Positions 24,346 through 36,095 of a stretch of DNA of 64,000 bases are shown here, piece by piece. Below the pieces are notes generated by a model. It made no database searches. It was not told the origin of the DNA and was given only the letters and a program-made list of their open reading frames with translations. The DNA is from Phalacrocorax aristotelis. Lineage: Eukaryota > Chordata > Aves > Suliformes > Phalacrocoracidae. Location of the stretch: NCBI RefSeq assembly GCF_949628215.1, contig NC_134278.1, forward strand, positions 39,140,115-39,204,114, given 5' to 3'. The translations under genes and the position numbers were made by a program. Every line of letters starts with the position of its first letter. The first letter of the stretch is position 1.

Positions 24346-26162
24346 CAACATTGCTGCATTGAAAAGACAGCTTCCATTTCAAATCAAGCTGTGTGAGTTT
24401 CTGTTGTACCTGCCTATACAAGAACTGAAACAAGTAGAAAGAAAAAAGAAGCTAACAGTGTTGATCCCAAGTTACAAGCCCTCCATCACTGTTTCCGCTG
24501 CTGATACTAAGCATATTTCAGCTAGCACCAGCTAAGCTGGAAGTACACAGAGCACTAATTTATATCCCCAAAGCTGTGTCTGCACAGCACTGAAGCTGAC
24601 TCGTTAGTCATGTCTCCTACTAAGGTTCATTATTCCTAACACAGAGCCACACCTGCATGGCTGCAATGTTTTCATCTCCCAGAGGTAACTCATTTCACAT
24701 CTAACAGCATATGGATGGTATACTAAACCTTGGCATGTATATAGCAGGTCATTGAAGCCAATCAACTCCTAAAATGGATTCTACCAGTACAAACGCTAAG
24801 CAACTGTCTTTGTTGAAAGTCATCGAGCTTCTGAATATAAACAGGCATGAGCACCTAGGCACATATGCGTGGGTCTGGGTCCTATCCACAGCTGTAAATG
24901 TTGATTTACAAAGCCCTGGTTGTCTTCTAGTGCTAGCTGCTTTGGGATGACCAGTCTAGTCATGCCAATATGTATGCCGGAGTCATGCAGGAGTGAGAAA
25001 GAAAGATCTCAAGTACCAGCTGGTTTCAGCTCCTGGCTTAGCCAGAGACTGCTTGGGCAAGACCCTTCAAATTTGTGCCTCAGCTCCAGTGGTGTGGCAG
25101 TGGAAGGGTGCCACAGAAAAGCTTAGTATCAGGCTCAAATAACCATACCATTGTAGCTGCAAGTAATTTTCTCCTGTGCTTTGAAGCTGGCTTGCCCAAA
25201 TTGCATGCCCAGTGAAGGAGGATAGAGAGCTCTCTCTTTCTTTTCCTCAGTCCAATGATAAATTTTCCCCCTACGGTTTCATTTTTGAATTAAGTCAATT
25301 TTAATCCATCGTGTTCTCTCTGCACCTTTATTTAATTACCAGCCTCTTGGCATTTTCCTTTCACTCTTCTTCAGAATTTGTCATGATATTTACTGTCTGA
25401 TTATATTTATTTAGGGCTCCACCTATCACTTGTTTATTGTCTGACTCACTTGCTCCCTTCACTCTCTTACTATTTCAATACTTAGTACACATTGTACTTC
25501 CCAGATTTAGCAATCTTTTCTCCATCTTTCTCTGCTATTGTCCAGTATTTTGCTTATGACTAGTTTTCATGACATAAATTCTTCCTGGTGTCATCCATCA
25601 GCATTGGAAACCTTTGAGTCAGCTTCTCAGCGAAGGAGAGTTTGTGCCTCTCCCCCAGATTTCAGCACTAGCTAGTATTGTTGTGGCTAGTTCAGTCACC
25701 ACATTTGTTTCTTTCCTGATACCAAATGCAAGGTTTGAAAAGACTGCTCCCAAAGATATATATGTATCTCAAAAGACACAAGTAAGGAAAATAAAAATAA
25801 GTTCAAATCAGGTCTCAGTGCAAGAGCATTTTGATGGATTCTGTAACTGGCTGAACACTTGCTGAATTCAGACAATGTCTGGAGACATCATGAGAATGGC
25901 AAAAAGTCTCTGCTTTTGCAAACCAACCCATGGAGCTTTCTCTATGTCTTCTTATTGATAGATACGTTATCCTGCAGACTGCATGTGAACTACTGACTTA
26001 AGCTCTATCTACATCATTCCTAAGAGATACTGGCTCGAGTTCATTGATATACTATCATGGCCAAATAACATCTGGTTGTCTTAGTGAGCAGGCAGAATAT
26101 GCCCTTTTTGCATGCAAAAAGCATGTGGACATGTGTTTAACTGGCCTAATCTTCTCCTCGTG
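24346..26162. other. Intergenic segment between LTR copies 3 and 4
   Basis: This 1.8 kb segment separates two same-orientation LTRs. I looked for retroviral gag, protease or polymerase motifs in translated frames and saw none, so it is not an obvious proviral interior. Confidence 0.5.
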
Positions 26163-26747
26163 CATACTGGTTTTGGCTGGGATAGAGTTAATTTTCTCCA
26201 TAGCAGCTGGTGTGGGGCTGTGCTTGGGTTTTGTGCTGAAAACAGTGTTGATAACACAGGGATGATTTCCTTACTGCTGAGCAGCACTTACACAGAGTCA
26301 AGGCCTTTTCTGCTTCTCACCCCACCCCACCAGTGAGGGGTCTGGGGGTGCACAAGAAGCTGGGAGGGGGCGCAGCTGGGACAGCTGACCCCAACTGACC
26401 AAAGGGATATCCCACGCAATATGACGTCATGCTGAGTAACAAAAAGCTGGGGAAAGGAGGAAGGGGGAAACGTCTGGAGTTATAGTGTCTGTCTTCCCAA
26501 GAAGCTGTTGCATGTGATGGAGCCCTGCTTTCCTGGAAATGGCTAAACATCTGCCTAATGGGAAGTAGTGAATTAATTCCTTGTTTTGCCTCACTTGTAC
26601 TTTTGCTTTACCTATTAAACTTATTAAATTATCTCATCTGACAGATTTTCTCAATTTAACCTTCCAATTCTTGCCTCCATCCCACCGGAGGGAAGTGAGT
26701 GAGGAACTGGGTGGTGCTTAGCTGTCCACCAATATGAAGCCACAACA
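26163..26747 (+). mobile_element. Solo LTR, avian ERVL-like family (copy 4)
   Basis: The element contains TACTGGTTTTGGCTGGGA, ACACAGAGTCAAGGCCTTTT, CAACTGACCAAAGGGATATC and a CCACAACA end. Flanking pentamers TCGTG (26158-26162) and TGGTG (26748-26752) match at four of five bases and set the ends. The 3' quarter is more decayed than in copies 1 and 2 (the GGTTAAACC block reads AATATGAAGCC). No proviral body adjoins it. It sits 1.8 kb after copy 3 in the same orientation, but the two are too different to be the paired LTRs of one provirus. Confidence 0.82.
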
Positions 26748-29700
26748 TGGTGGCAGTCAAATTTCAAGTGGGCGTTTGAGTGGCTAGTCAAAGCTTTCAT
26801 AGTCCAAAGAGTCTCTAAAGTGAGCTTGAGGTTATGCTTCAGACTTGGAACATAAAGGTTGGTGAGCTCAGGTTTGAGGTAGTCAGGATTCCTGGAAACA
26901 TCAGGCTTGGGTTGCAGCAAAGGCACCTTTGTTTTTCATCATTTAGATGAGAGAAAGAAAGGATGGCCTGTCTATGCACAGAATCCAAGAGAGGTGCTCT
27001 TAACCATGGGGTTGTGCTGGTATCTCCAGCCATATGTTCTCCCAGCATATCTTGCTTTTGTGCCCTTGTTGCTTCTGTAAAGATAATAAGAAAATTAAGT
27101 TTAAATATATTGTATTCCTATACTTGAGTCTTCTGGAAAGTCACAGAAATATTTGATACCAGCTGAAACCAATCCGTGTAGCACAGTGACAGGATACATC
27201 AATCAGCAATTCACCAGAGCTTTCTCACTGCCAGTGATGGAGAGTTTAATCATACTCACAAGGTAAAATTTGAGAATAGTCTTTCTAGTGCATTTTTATA
27301 TTTCCTCCTTGGGATTGACATCTGGGATGTCCTTCCCTGGGCATAAAGTGTGACTATATTTTTCTACATTGGGCTTCTCAATTGTCTCTTTGGAAACCTT
27401 GCTGTAACATCCCTCCTCTCCCATTTAACCTCTACATGCTTCAGGTCAGGCCCTGCCCCACTATATGGACTTGAACTATGCTTCCTACAATGAAATTTCA
27501 GTATCTGGAGCTACTGCCAAGGCCTATGTTAAAAAAAAAAAAAAAGGAAATGAAGAACAGAAGTTCTTCAACTTCATTTGGAGTTCGTTAGCTTTCTTTT
27601 CTTGTATGTCAAGCTTTTTTTTCTGGATGTTGCAACTCTACAAATTCAGAGGACATTGGTCACTTTTCATTATCATAATGGACTTCTTAAAGGATGATAA
27701 GTTTCTTACCAGGAACCTGAGTTATAAGAAAGATGTAGAGATATTATCAGTATTGTTTTCATTCCCTCCCATGTAATCCAAAAACTATTCTGCTTGAAGA
27801 CACGTAAAAGTGGCAAGAAGTTAATAATCAGCTCTTGCTGGAGAGAAGCACCTCAGCATTAATTATGTCTCTCATAAGGAGACTTCAGGCATATCACTTC
27901 CACCCACACTAATCATATAATCAGTACTGTGAATTGTTTCACAGTTATATCCCTGTCGGGCTGATACTGATTTATGACTGTTATGTTATTTTAAATACTA
28001 AAATCTTATTTTCTTTTGATGAATACAGATAAGGTCTGTTAGTTTTGTTATGAGGTATACAGTATGAGTCCGTAAAGCTGCCTATTATTTATATTATTGA
28101 GCTGTTTGAACTTCACTCCCTTCTCAAAGACTAGCCTAGCACAAGAACTATTGTATCAGGCCTATTGTTGCTGGAGGGCCTTTTCATATTTGAGAGTTTA
28201 AATGCACCTGGTATTAAACTTTTACCTTGGCTTTTGAAACCATATGCTTGACTACAGTATGTTCTTGTGGCAGCGGTTTTTGTTTTACTCTCTCTTGGGA
28301 ACGGTCATGCAGGTGTTTGTCTGGAGTACACAAATGGCAGGATGGTGCTCGAATCTGGTGGCACCCACCTCTGTCCCTCACTTTGCTATCCCAAGTTCCA
28401 TCTGAGAACAAGTTGCCAATGAGGATCTCAGGAACAGTGCTGACTTGGAAACACAGCAATGCTTGTATTAGGTCTGGCAGAGCCAGTGGACTGAGTTTTT
28501 GACCAAAATGAGCTAAAGAGAGATGTTTTTTCCCTACCAAAGACAGATATTGAACGGATACAAAAATCTCCTTATTGAGCACAGACTTATACATTCCATA
28601 CCTGTATAGCCTCTGACAAGATACTTGCACTGAAATAAGGCTGTATGCTACCTATTGAGTTTTTCAACGCTGCAGAGCAAAACTCCATACTGTGAAATAA
28701 TCTTTGAACTCTTGGATGATCCAAGTGCCAGACCCTCAGTTAAGAAAGGCCTGCAGGCTACCAAGTTCAGCCTTTTTTATTTACTAGCAAGCTCTCTATG
28801 ATGGGGGCAGCCTCACTCAAAGGAGCAGGAATGAATATTCCTCACTTAGTTGCTGGTAAGAAGTTCTGACTTCCCATTCTTGTGCTGGCCAGCAGGATTC
28901 CTGTAGTGTTCGACCTTGTTCTCCATGCTCTCCATCTGCTGAGACTGTTTGGCCTCTGGACTGCTTTAGTTCTCATCATGCAGAAGATAAAACAGAGTGT
29001 GGTCTTCTCCCTGACACAGTAGGCAGCCGAAACGTACTCTGCTGAACTCAAGAGTCAGATTTGAAGCTGGCCAAAAGTCTGAGGCCTCCAGATGAAAGGT
29101 ACTTTGCTATTCAAATAGCACTTACTTAAATATTAATAGCTATTTCTGAGCCCTATACCAGTCCAAACAGAAAGATTATTTCTTTGAAGAAACATGAGTC
29201 ACAAAGATTAGAGGCTAAAAAAAACGATCGTAGTGGAAGTACATCTGGTTTTATCAAAGGAAACTTTTCAAAGCAGAAGGTGCCTAAAAGCCAGTGTGTT
29301 ACATGCAGACTTCAGTGAGCTGTGGTTTTATACCATCCGAGGATCGAAAATGATTTTTTTAACACAGCAAACCAGTTAAGGAGCAAAATTTTCATTGGAG
29401 GTTAAATGAGAGAGGGAGTCTAAAGTTATGTTTGGTATTTCAAGTGCCTAACAGAAATGGAAACTGTTAAAATTTTAGGAGTCTCTATCGATCACCCTGA
29501 GGGAAGGAGGCAATTCCTTCCCACCAAGGACCTTTTCTTTCTCTATAGATGGTGATTCACTCTTGATTGCATATTTCTTCCATACACTCGCTAGTATTGG
29601 TGCTATGTGACAACTGCTTATGTATCATAAACTGGGTTTGTGTTTGTTATACAGTAAGCTCTATTTAAGGGGCTCCCCAAAACCATAATGTGTTACCCTA

Positions 29701-32700
29701 GAGGAACATCCTTCTTAAATGAATATTGTCGTTACGGTGACTGTTCAGTATCTGTACTGGTTATGTTGGACAGTTGCTGTTTTTGTAGAAGTGGATGTGA
29801 TGGTCTATGAATTTTGAAGAAACGAAAATTGCCACTATGCAATCAGCACAGAACAAACATCCTTACTGTCATACTGTCAGCATTTTCAGGGAATTGTTCC
29901 TTTCATCTTTCTCATGACCCTCAAGGTATTCACCTTAACCAGAAAAGTCTGACAAGTATAGTTCGTAACCGTACAACATTCTGAAAATCACAGACTGAAA
30001 ATAAAGCTGGTTTTGTAGTATATACTGCTTCCGCCTACTTCCCACTCTTGGTTTACCCCTTACAGGTCTACGTTGTAAGGAGTAAACTACTTCTCTCTCT
30101 TTTTTGGAGCTACCAACCTTTCAGCCTTGTCTTTCTAGCATTCATCTCTGCTTTACAGGTATCAGCCACCTCTTCTTTCAAACCGTTTAATAGATTAACA
30201 TGAATCAAGTTAAAATCTCATTCAAATTCTACTTAGCTTTGAGGATGTAACTTCTCCATCAGACTGGAAGAAGGGCTGTGGGCATGTTAGTTGGCCTGTC
30301 TGATTATATTGGTTTATCTAACAAAAGACATTATCTCTTGTAGCAAACAGTGCCTCACAGAAAGTGTCGTCATAATTTTTTACGGTGAGTTGTGTGGTGG
30401 TTCAGTGACGCTATTTCTCAAGAGGTGCAGCTCTGGTTGATCAAGTTCCTCTCTACAGCAGTGAACAAATGACTGTGAACCTGCTAAGAGGAAACACGTT
30501 TCTGGAAGTGATACCCACTGTAGGCAATGTTGCTCTCTACTAAGGAGGAGCCAGCAGGAAGGAAAATACTACAAGTTCTCTAGAACTAAACTGAAGATTC
30601 ACAAGCTGCTCCAAGGGTTGAGCGTATGATGACAGCCTTTGTGTAAGACCAGAGAATGAATACCTGAACATCATCTCTCATGTCTAAGGGAATGAGGAAT
30701 TATTTTCATGTCCGGCCTGTGCGGTATCCACCTGTCTGAGCACACGCCCGTTTAACCCCCACAGGAGAGAATGCACCACTTCCAGGCCCACCTGAGCTAT
30801 GACTTGAGCTACAAGGGGGACAACATGGACTGAGCAGGACAGTGGGTGAAGTAAAGCCTATGACAATCTAAACTTCTGTGTCAATAACTGCAAGGCGTGA
30901 CAATATTAATACACTAGGCAGGTCATCCCTGCCTAGGGAAGAATCTGTGAAAAGAGAACAGAAGAGCTGCAGAGAGAGCTGCCCTTGGTAGTTAGCCTGG
31001 GGATACTTCCAGTGGAAAGATTTCCTTTCTGCCAGCCTCAGAGCAGCCAGTTCCTTACAGACAACTTCAGGGACATTTGAATTTCAGTGCAAGGGTTTGT
31101 GAGCACTTGTGAGCCTGATGTCTGAGGGCAGAACTGAATTTAGGGTCCCTCCTGCCCCTTCAGTACAAAGTCCCTGCAAAGACACAACTGCCTCGGCTTC
31201 CACTGCAGAACTGCTCCTCTGTGCAGCACAGCAGAATCCGTGCAGGAAAAGCAGATTAGGTTTACCTGTTTCGCAGTTCGTAAAATAAAGTATATGTAAC
31301 CTGGAAGAGCTATTGCTTAGGGTAGTTAGGCATACTCGTGATTTCCACCAGTTGCCATGGCTTATCAAATACAGAGGATGAACACGGCTTCTGATAAGGC
31401 TTTGAACTATGTGCTGTAGCTTATGAAGTTTCAGTAACATGGAGCACATTTCTGTGTTGTTACTTACTAATGCTAGGCTTGGCAGGCACTACAGATTATT
31501 TTGTTAAAGTGAGACAGTATCGTAATCTGTAAAATAAACTAGGATGTAATGCCTGTGACTCATGAGTAGTTTTGTTAGAATAAAGCTGCTTCATATCCAA
31601 CATAAAATTTAGAAAACAATACCTGGAATTTATTGGAATGAAGTCTGCCTGTTCATCTCTCCTTGCTCTGTGTACAAGAATGAACTGGAAACCTTTGAGG
31701 GTTCTTTTTCTCTTCTACTCCTCCCAGAAACAGGAGCTGTACCAGGAACAAGAAAAGATGCTTCATAAATTAGGGTGAAACATGATAGCTGAAAAGATTT
31801 TATTCTGTGACCAAAACACCAAGAAAAAAGGGATGCTGTGCTAACGCACTAACAAAAGGACTAGACGAGAGCATCTGCATAGGCACAGCCTAGATAGCTT
31901 GCCACAGGTGGGCAAAAGAGCATAAAGACTGGCACAGTGTTAATCTAATAAATTAAAGCACAGACTACAAGCTTGTCGGAAATTTATTTCTTTTTGGAAG
32001 TTAAAATTGACTGAGAGGTAACTGCAGGTGTTGGGGGGGGATAATTGTCCAAGAATCTGGTTACTGATATTTGCTGGCTGTCAGAGCAAGCTGTTTATTT
32101 TAACCACTGACAGTAAAAAGAGGCATGGGTTTATTCCAAGCCTGAGTATCACTTAGTATTTTTAAGGGAATTAGGGTATATCTAACAATTATAAAACAGT
32201 TTTAAAATTAGATTACAAGACTGGCTCATAAAAATAACTGTTACATGTAATATCTGCACTGTGTTCAGATAAGAAAATTAATCCCATTAAAATGCCAATA
32301 AGCACATATCAGAAGGGGTCAGAGCTGGTTCAGGTTTTAAACAGCCACCAGTGGCAAGGTGGCATAGGCATGAGCTTAACTGATTTTTAAATTATTATTA
32401 TTAAAAGCTACTTTAGAACATTCAGTTTGTAGAGAGAGGAACACAGACTGAAAGTGACACATAAAGAAAAAAGGAGTGTATGTTAGAAATCTGTGATTCT
32501 GAAGAGGTTTAAAAGGACAAAACTGTCAGTAAAGGATGTAATGGCTGTTATGAAGGAGCTATGTCAGCCCTATGCCTTACTTAAAAAGGGAATACTCAGG
32601 ATCGGTACAGAGGTGATATTTGCCTCTCATGTGGCTGATGCTGGAATAATGCCTAAGTTCTGATCTACCCTCACTGAAACAGTGAAATGGGTTACCAAAA

Positions 32701-34934
32701 GGAAAAAAGGGATGCTGTGTTCAAGCCTATGAACCTTATCCAAAGAATATTAATTATAATTACACAATTACTGGAAGAATATACTGGGAAACAACTTGCT
32801 TTTTAACAGAGAAATGGAACTAAGAGCTTCAAACAACTGGAGACAGCCTTTTCAGTTGCTGAGCATAAGAGCACACCAAAAGATGCTCCAATGGAAGAAG
32901 GTGGATTCTCCTACTGCCGCTGTGGCCAAGGAGGGTCTCTCAGAAGCTATTCCACTTGCACAGCATGGAGTTTCCCCACAGTTTTTCTGCAACTTCAACT
33001 TCATACTAGCTCCATCTTAAAAATTATCACTTCTGAAAGCAATATGGCTGCAAGATATGAACACAGTTTATTACTCCCCCACTTTTTATTAGTGTTACGT
33101 GTATCTGTAGATTTCTACTAATGTGACTGAATTAAACCTGCGCGGGTGGCTTCTGTTAAAACTTCACTCTCCATTCATGGATGTTTTAGTTTTAGCTTCT
33201 AATTTAGTTTCATGTTGTAAGGTATGTGAAGTATGCTTTCCCCTATAATATTACTTCTTTCAAAACGTGACAAAAAGAGGAACTCAACAGGGTTTGAAAG
33301 AAAATAAACTTTTGCAACTTTGAACCCTGAATTTTTAAGTACATTTGTCTATAAACAGCACCGGGAAGCCGACTAGAGCAGCCTACTCATAGATCTGCAA
33401 CCCTGATAAGTTTTTTTCAGAGTGTAATACAGAAAAATGGTAAATAGGCTGAAGTTTGTTTCTTATACCGTTTTTTTATTAACATACAAATGCAAACAAC
33501 TTTATTCTTGTAACATAGTCCTACTTCTCATAAGTAGTGCAGGGAAGTCCGTCTGTTGCCTTCCATTTAAACCACCACTGATCTGGAAGAACTGCAAAGC
33601 TCTTAACTCCGTAATAACGTTCCCTTTCAAGACTGCTTTTTTTTCTGTGTCAATTCTAAGTAAGCTACAGTGAAGAGGGTTTTTTTTTTTTCCTTTGCTA
33701 TTGCTTTCTAGATGGCTGCTAAACCCCAGGCAGCCACTAACCATACGTTAATCTAGAGATTTGGCAAGTGAGAAGGACTGGTAGAATGAATTTCTGCAGA
33801 ATTTGTGCTTTAATTGTAAATGTGGTCTCTAGCTGTGTGTCACGAAACCCTGGGCTGATGCTGCAGCCGCTGAGCCGTAAGAGGGCAGCTGCTGCAGATG
33901 AAGCTCCATCCTCATTCTGGTCAGCCGCAATGTGAATGCTTGTGCTGCCTCTCCTCTTCCCTCAGCTGAATTTCTTTGCCTTTTAAAAATTCCCACTGCT
34001 GGCTCTATTAGGAGGAAGAGACACTAATGATGTGCATGAAGAGACAGAAAAGGAAATGATAGGAGGAATGGAAAAAAGATTGTGCAGCACTCTTATCTAC
34101 ACTTGCAGTTTGTGCACCTGCAGTTCCACATCTCATCGGGAAAGAACACTACGTTTCTTCTGCTGCAGTCTCAGTCACGTTGCTATTACTAATAGTCATT
34201 AATTCTGCATTTTCACTATGTGTTAGAAGTGAAATTAAGAATCTTGAGTAAATGCTAAAATTCTGTTTCATTAGTCTAGCGGTGGTTTGTTTTTGTTTTG
34301 CCTCTTCTGCATTTGGTATACAAGCTCTAAAATCTTTCCTTAAAGGACAAAGCACAGGAGATGTGGTGGAAGCGGGGTATTGGCTACATGAGGCTTCTTT
34401 CTTTCAGAGGGAATTTGAATGCTAATTGTTTCTTTAAGGCTAAGAAAAATGAACAAAAGCCTGAGTCATTCTGCCTTTTCAACCGCAGTGGAATTGGCAG
34501 GAGATGGGAGGTTCCCGACTTCCCGTTATGCTTATTCACTTTTGTGATCACGATGATACATAAGCGCCACTTCTATATTTTTTAGATGAAGATGACAGTA
34601 TTGACAGCTTTTATGACCATTGCTGGAGAGAGAAAGCACTGTCCAAGATCACAGTCCTGCCTGGAAAGAAATAGATGAAAACCAGTGCTTTCACAGATGC
34701 CCTTACCTACACAACCTGCGTTCAGGAGCAAGACGACAAATGGATACGAACAATACAGAGAAGCTGATGCTATAGTAAGTGCCACAGCACTAGCAAGGAT
34801 CCACTGTAACGTCTGAGGGTGGGTATTGCAGCAGGCTGGCGACTTCGCTGGATAGGCGTGTTGAGACTTCTTTCCTAGTACTGGACTGAAAAATTAAGTC
34901 GTGTCATTCATTACAGCACTCAATCGCAACAAAG
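26748..34934. other. Intergenic upstream of MRAP2, nothing recognised
   Basis: The largest repeat-poor stretch of the window. The longest open frames are 138 codons (28630-28214 -) and 121 codons (31449-31084 -), neither with recognisable homology. Distal MRAP2 regulatory elements could lie here, but none can be called from one sequence. Confidence 0.5.
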
Positions 34935-35340
34935 ATGATTAAAAGCCACGAAGGTAGCGAAGGGACTGGAACATGTGACGTATGAGAAGAGACTAAGGGA
35001 GCTACGATTGCTTAGCCTTGAGAAGGCTCAGGGTGCTCTTATCAATGTGTATAAAGAACTGATGGTGAGACCAAAGAAGGTGGAGTGAGATTCTTCTCAG
35101 TGGTGTCCAGTGACAGGACAAGAGGCAATTGAAATAACAGGAACTTCCATTAAACATGAGAAAAACGTGTTTGTTTTTTTTTTTTGCAGTGAGAACGATC
35201 AAACACCAGACAGGTTGCCCAGAATGGTTGTGGAATCTCCATCCTTGGAGATACTGAAGACACAACTGATGTCCTGAGCAACATGGTCTAGCTGATCCAG
35301 CTTCAGCAGGCCTAGACAATCTCCAGATGTCCTACTGACC
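34935..35340 (+). repeat. CR1 LINE 3' fragment, diverged
   Basis: Recognisable blocks are AGACTAAGGGAGCTACGATT, TTAGCCTTGAGAAGGCTCAG, TTCTCAGTGGTGTCCAGTGA, AGGTTGCCCAGAATGGTTGT and the CCATCCTTGGAGATACTGAA region. The 3' end is decayed and lacks clear octamers. A T-run (35172-35184) has expanded inside it. It lies about 200 bp upstream of the MRAP2 CpG island. Confidence 0.88.
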
Positions 35341-35866
35341 CTCAATGCTTCTGTCATTTCCTGCGCTTTGATAATTGCAAGCAGCAGAGCCAGCTACTGA
35401 TTTCACATACTCTCAAAGGTCTCTTGGTTTTAAGAGCCTGCAGTTTGTAGGGATGGAAATGCTTCAAGAGGCCACATAATGCCCGTAGTTTTAAGGCACT
35501 GCCCTTCGCCTCCTACCAGCTGAGACAGCACCTCTCACAACCCTCACTGCCCCACACCGGGAGCAGGCCTGGCTGCCCAGAGCTCGCTCACCATGACTCC
35601 CCATGGGGGCCCTTGGGCCCACCCACGTGCAAACGCTTCCCGCGGGAGCCGGCCATCCTGCTCAGCTCTCCTCACCCTTCGCAGCTGACGTTCCCCCGGA
35701 GATGCGTGCGCTCCGCAAAGCGAGCACCACACGCGGGGGGTTACCGCCAACTGCACCCTGCCCATCAGCAGCCGGGACAGCTCCCTGCTGGCTCCCTTCC
35801 CCTCCCCTCGACGCCCGCGGACGCGCACGCCGAGCCCGGGACGGGACATGGGACACGGGACACGGA

Positions 35867-35900
35867 CCCCGTCGCCGCAGACCCCCCGTCGCCGCAGACC
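35867..35900. repeat. 17-bp tandem duplication in the CpG island
   Basis: Two identical 17-bp units, CCCCGTCGCCGCAGACC, lie at 35867-35883 and 35884-35900. A third partial unit (CCCCGTC) follows at 35901-35907. Confidence 0.9.
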
Positions 35901-35977
35901 CCCCGTCCCCGCCGGCCGGGCCGCCTCACGCCGGGCCGCGCTACCCGCACCTGCTGCCGCCCATTAGCCCGGCCGCG

Positions 35978-35987
35978 TCACGTGGCC
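35978..35987 (+). promoter_or_regulatory. E-box of CLEAR/USF type next to the inferred start region
   Basis: TCACGTGGCC contains the palindrome CACGTG at 35979-35984. Preceded by G, the decamer at 35977-35986 reads GTCACGTGGC, one mismatch from the GTCACGTGAC lysosomal CLEAR consensus and compatible with USF or MiT-family factors. It sits 8 bp before the ATG at 35993. Binding is inferred only. Confidence 0.45.
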
Positions 35988-36095
35988 CTGCCATGCCGCC
36001 CGGGCGGGCTGGGGCGCCGCAGCTGCTGCTGCTGATTCACCGGCTCTGGCGGGGCGCGGTTCGGTTCGGTTCGGCCGCTACCGCCGCCCAGTCAG
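35985..36095 (+). other. MRAP2: MRAP2 exon 1 (start estimated), 5'UTR or N-terminal coding
   Basis: In mammals the first MRAP2 exon is noncoding. Here the best donor in the CpG island is CAG|GTAGGA at 36095/36096, giving an intron to the acceptor at 45668. The transcription start is not visible; the left limit is a guess placed after the E-box. The exon contains an ATG at 35993 whose frame stays open for 34 codons plus one base. Joined to the exon starting at 45669 it reads GIYLCK and then the canonical Met in frame. It may therefore be purely 5'UTR, or in this bird encode an N-terminal extension. An alternative donor, CCG|GTAAGC, lies at about 36269/36270. Confidence 0.5.

Noticed and set aside
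28214-28630. 138-codon minus-strand open frame, possible retroviral or lncRNA-encoded peptide
   Set aside because: I compared it by eye with retroviral gag/pol motifs and found none; treated as chance.
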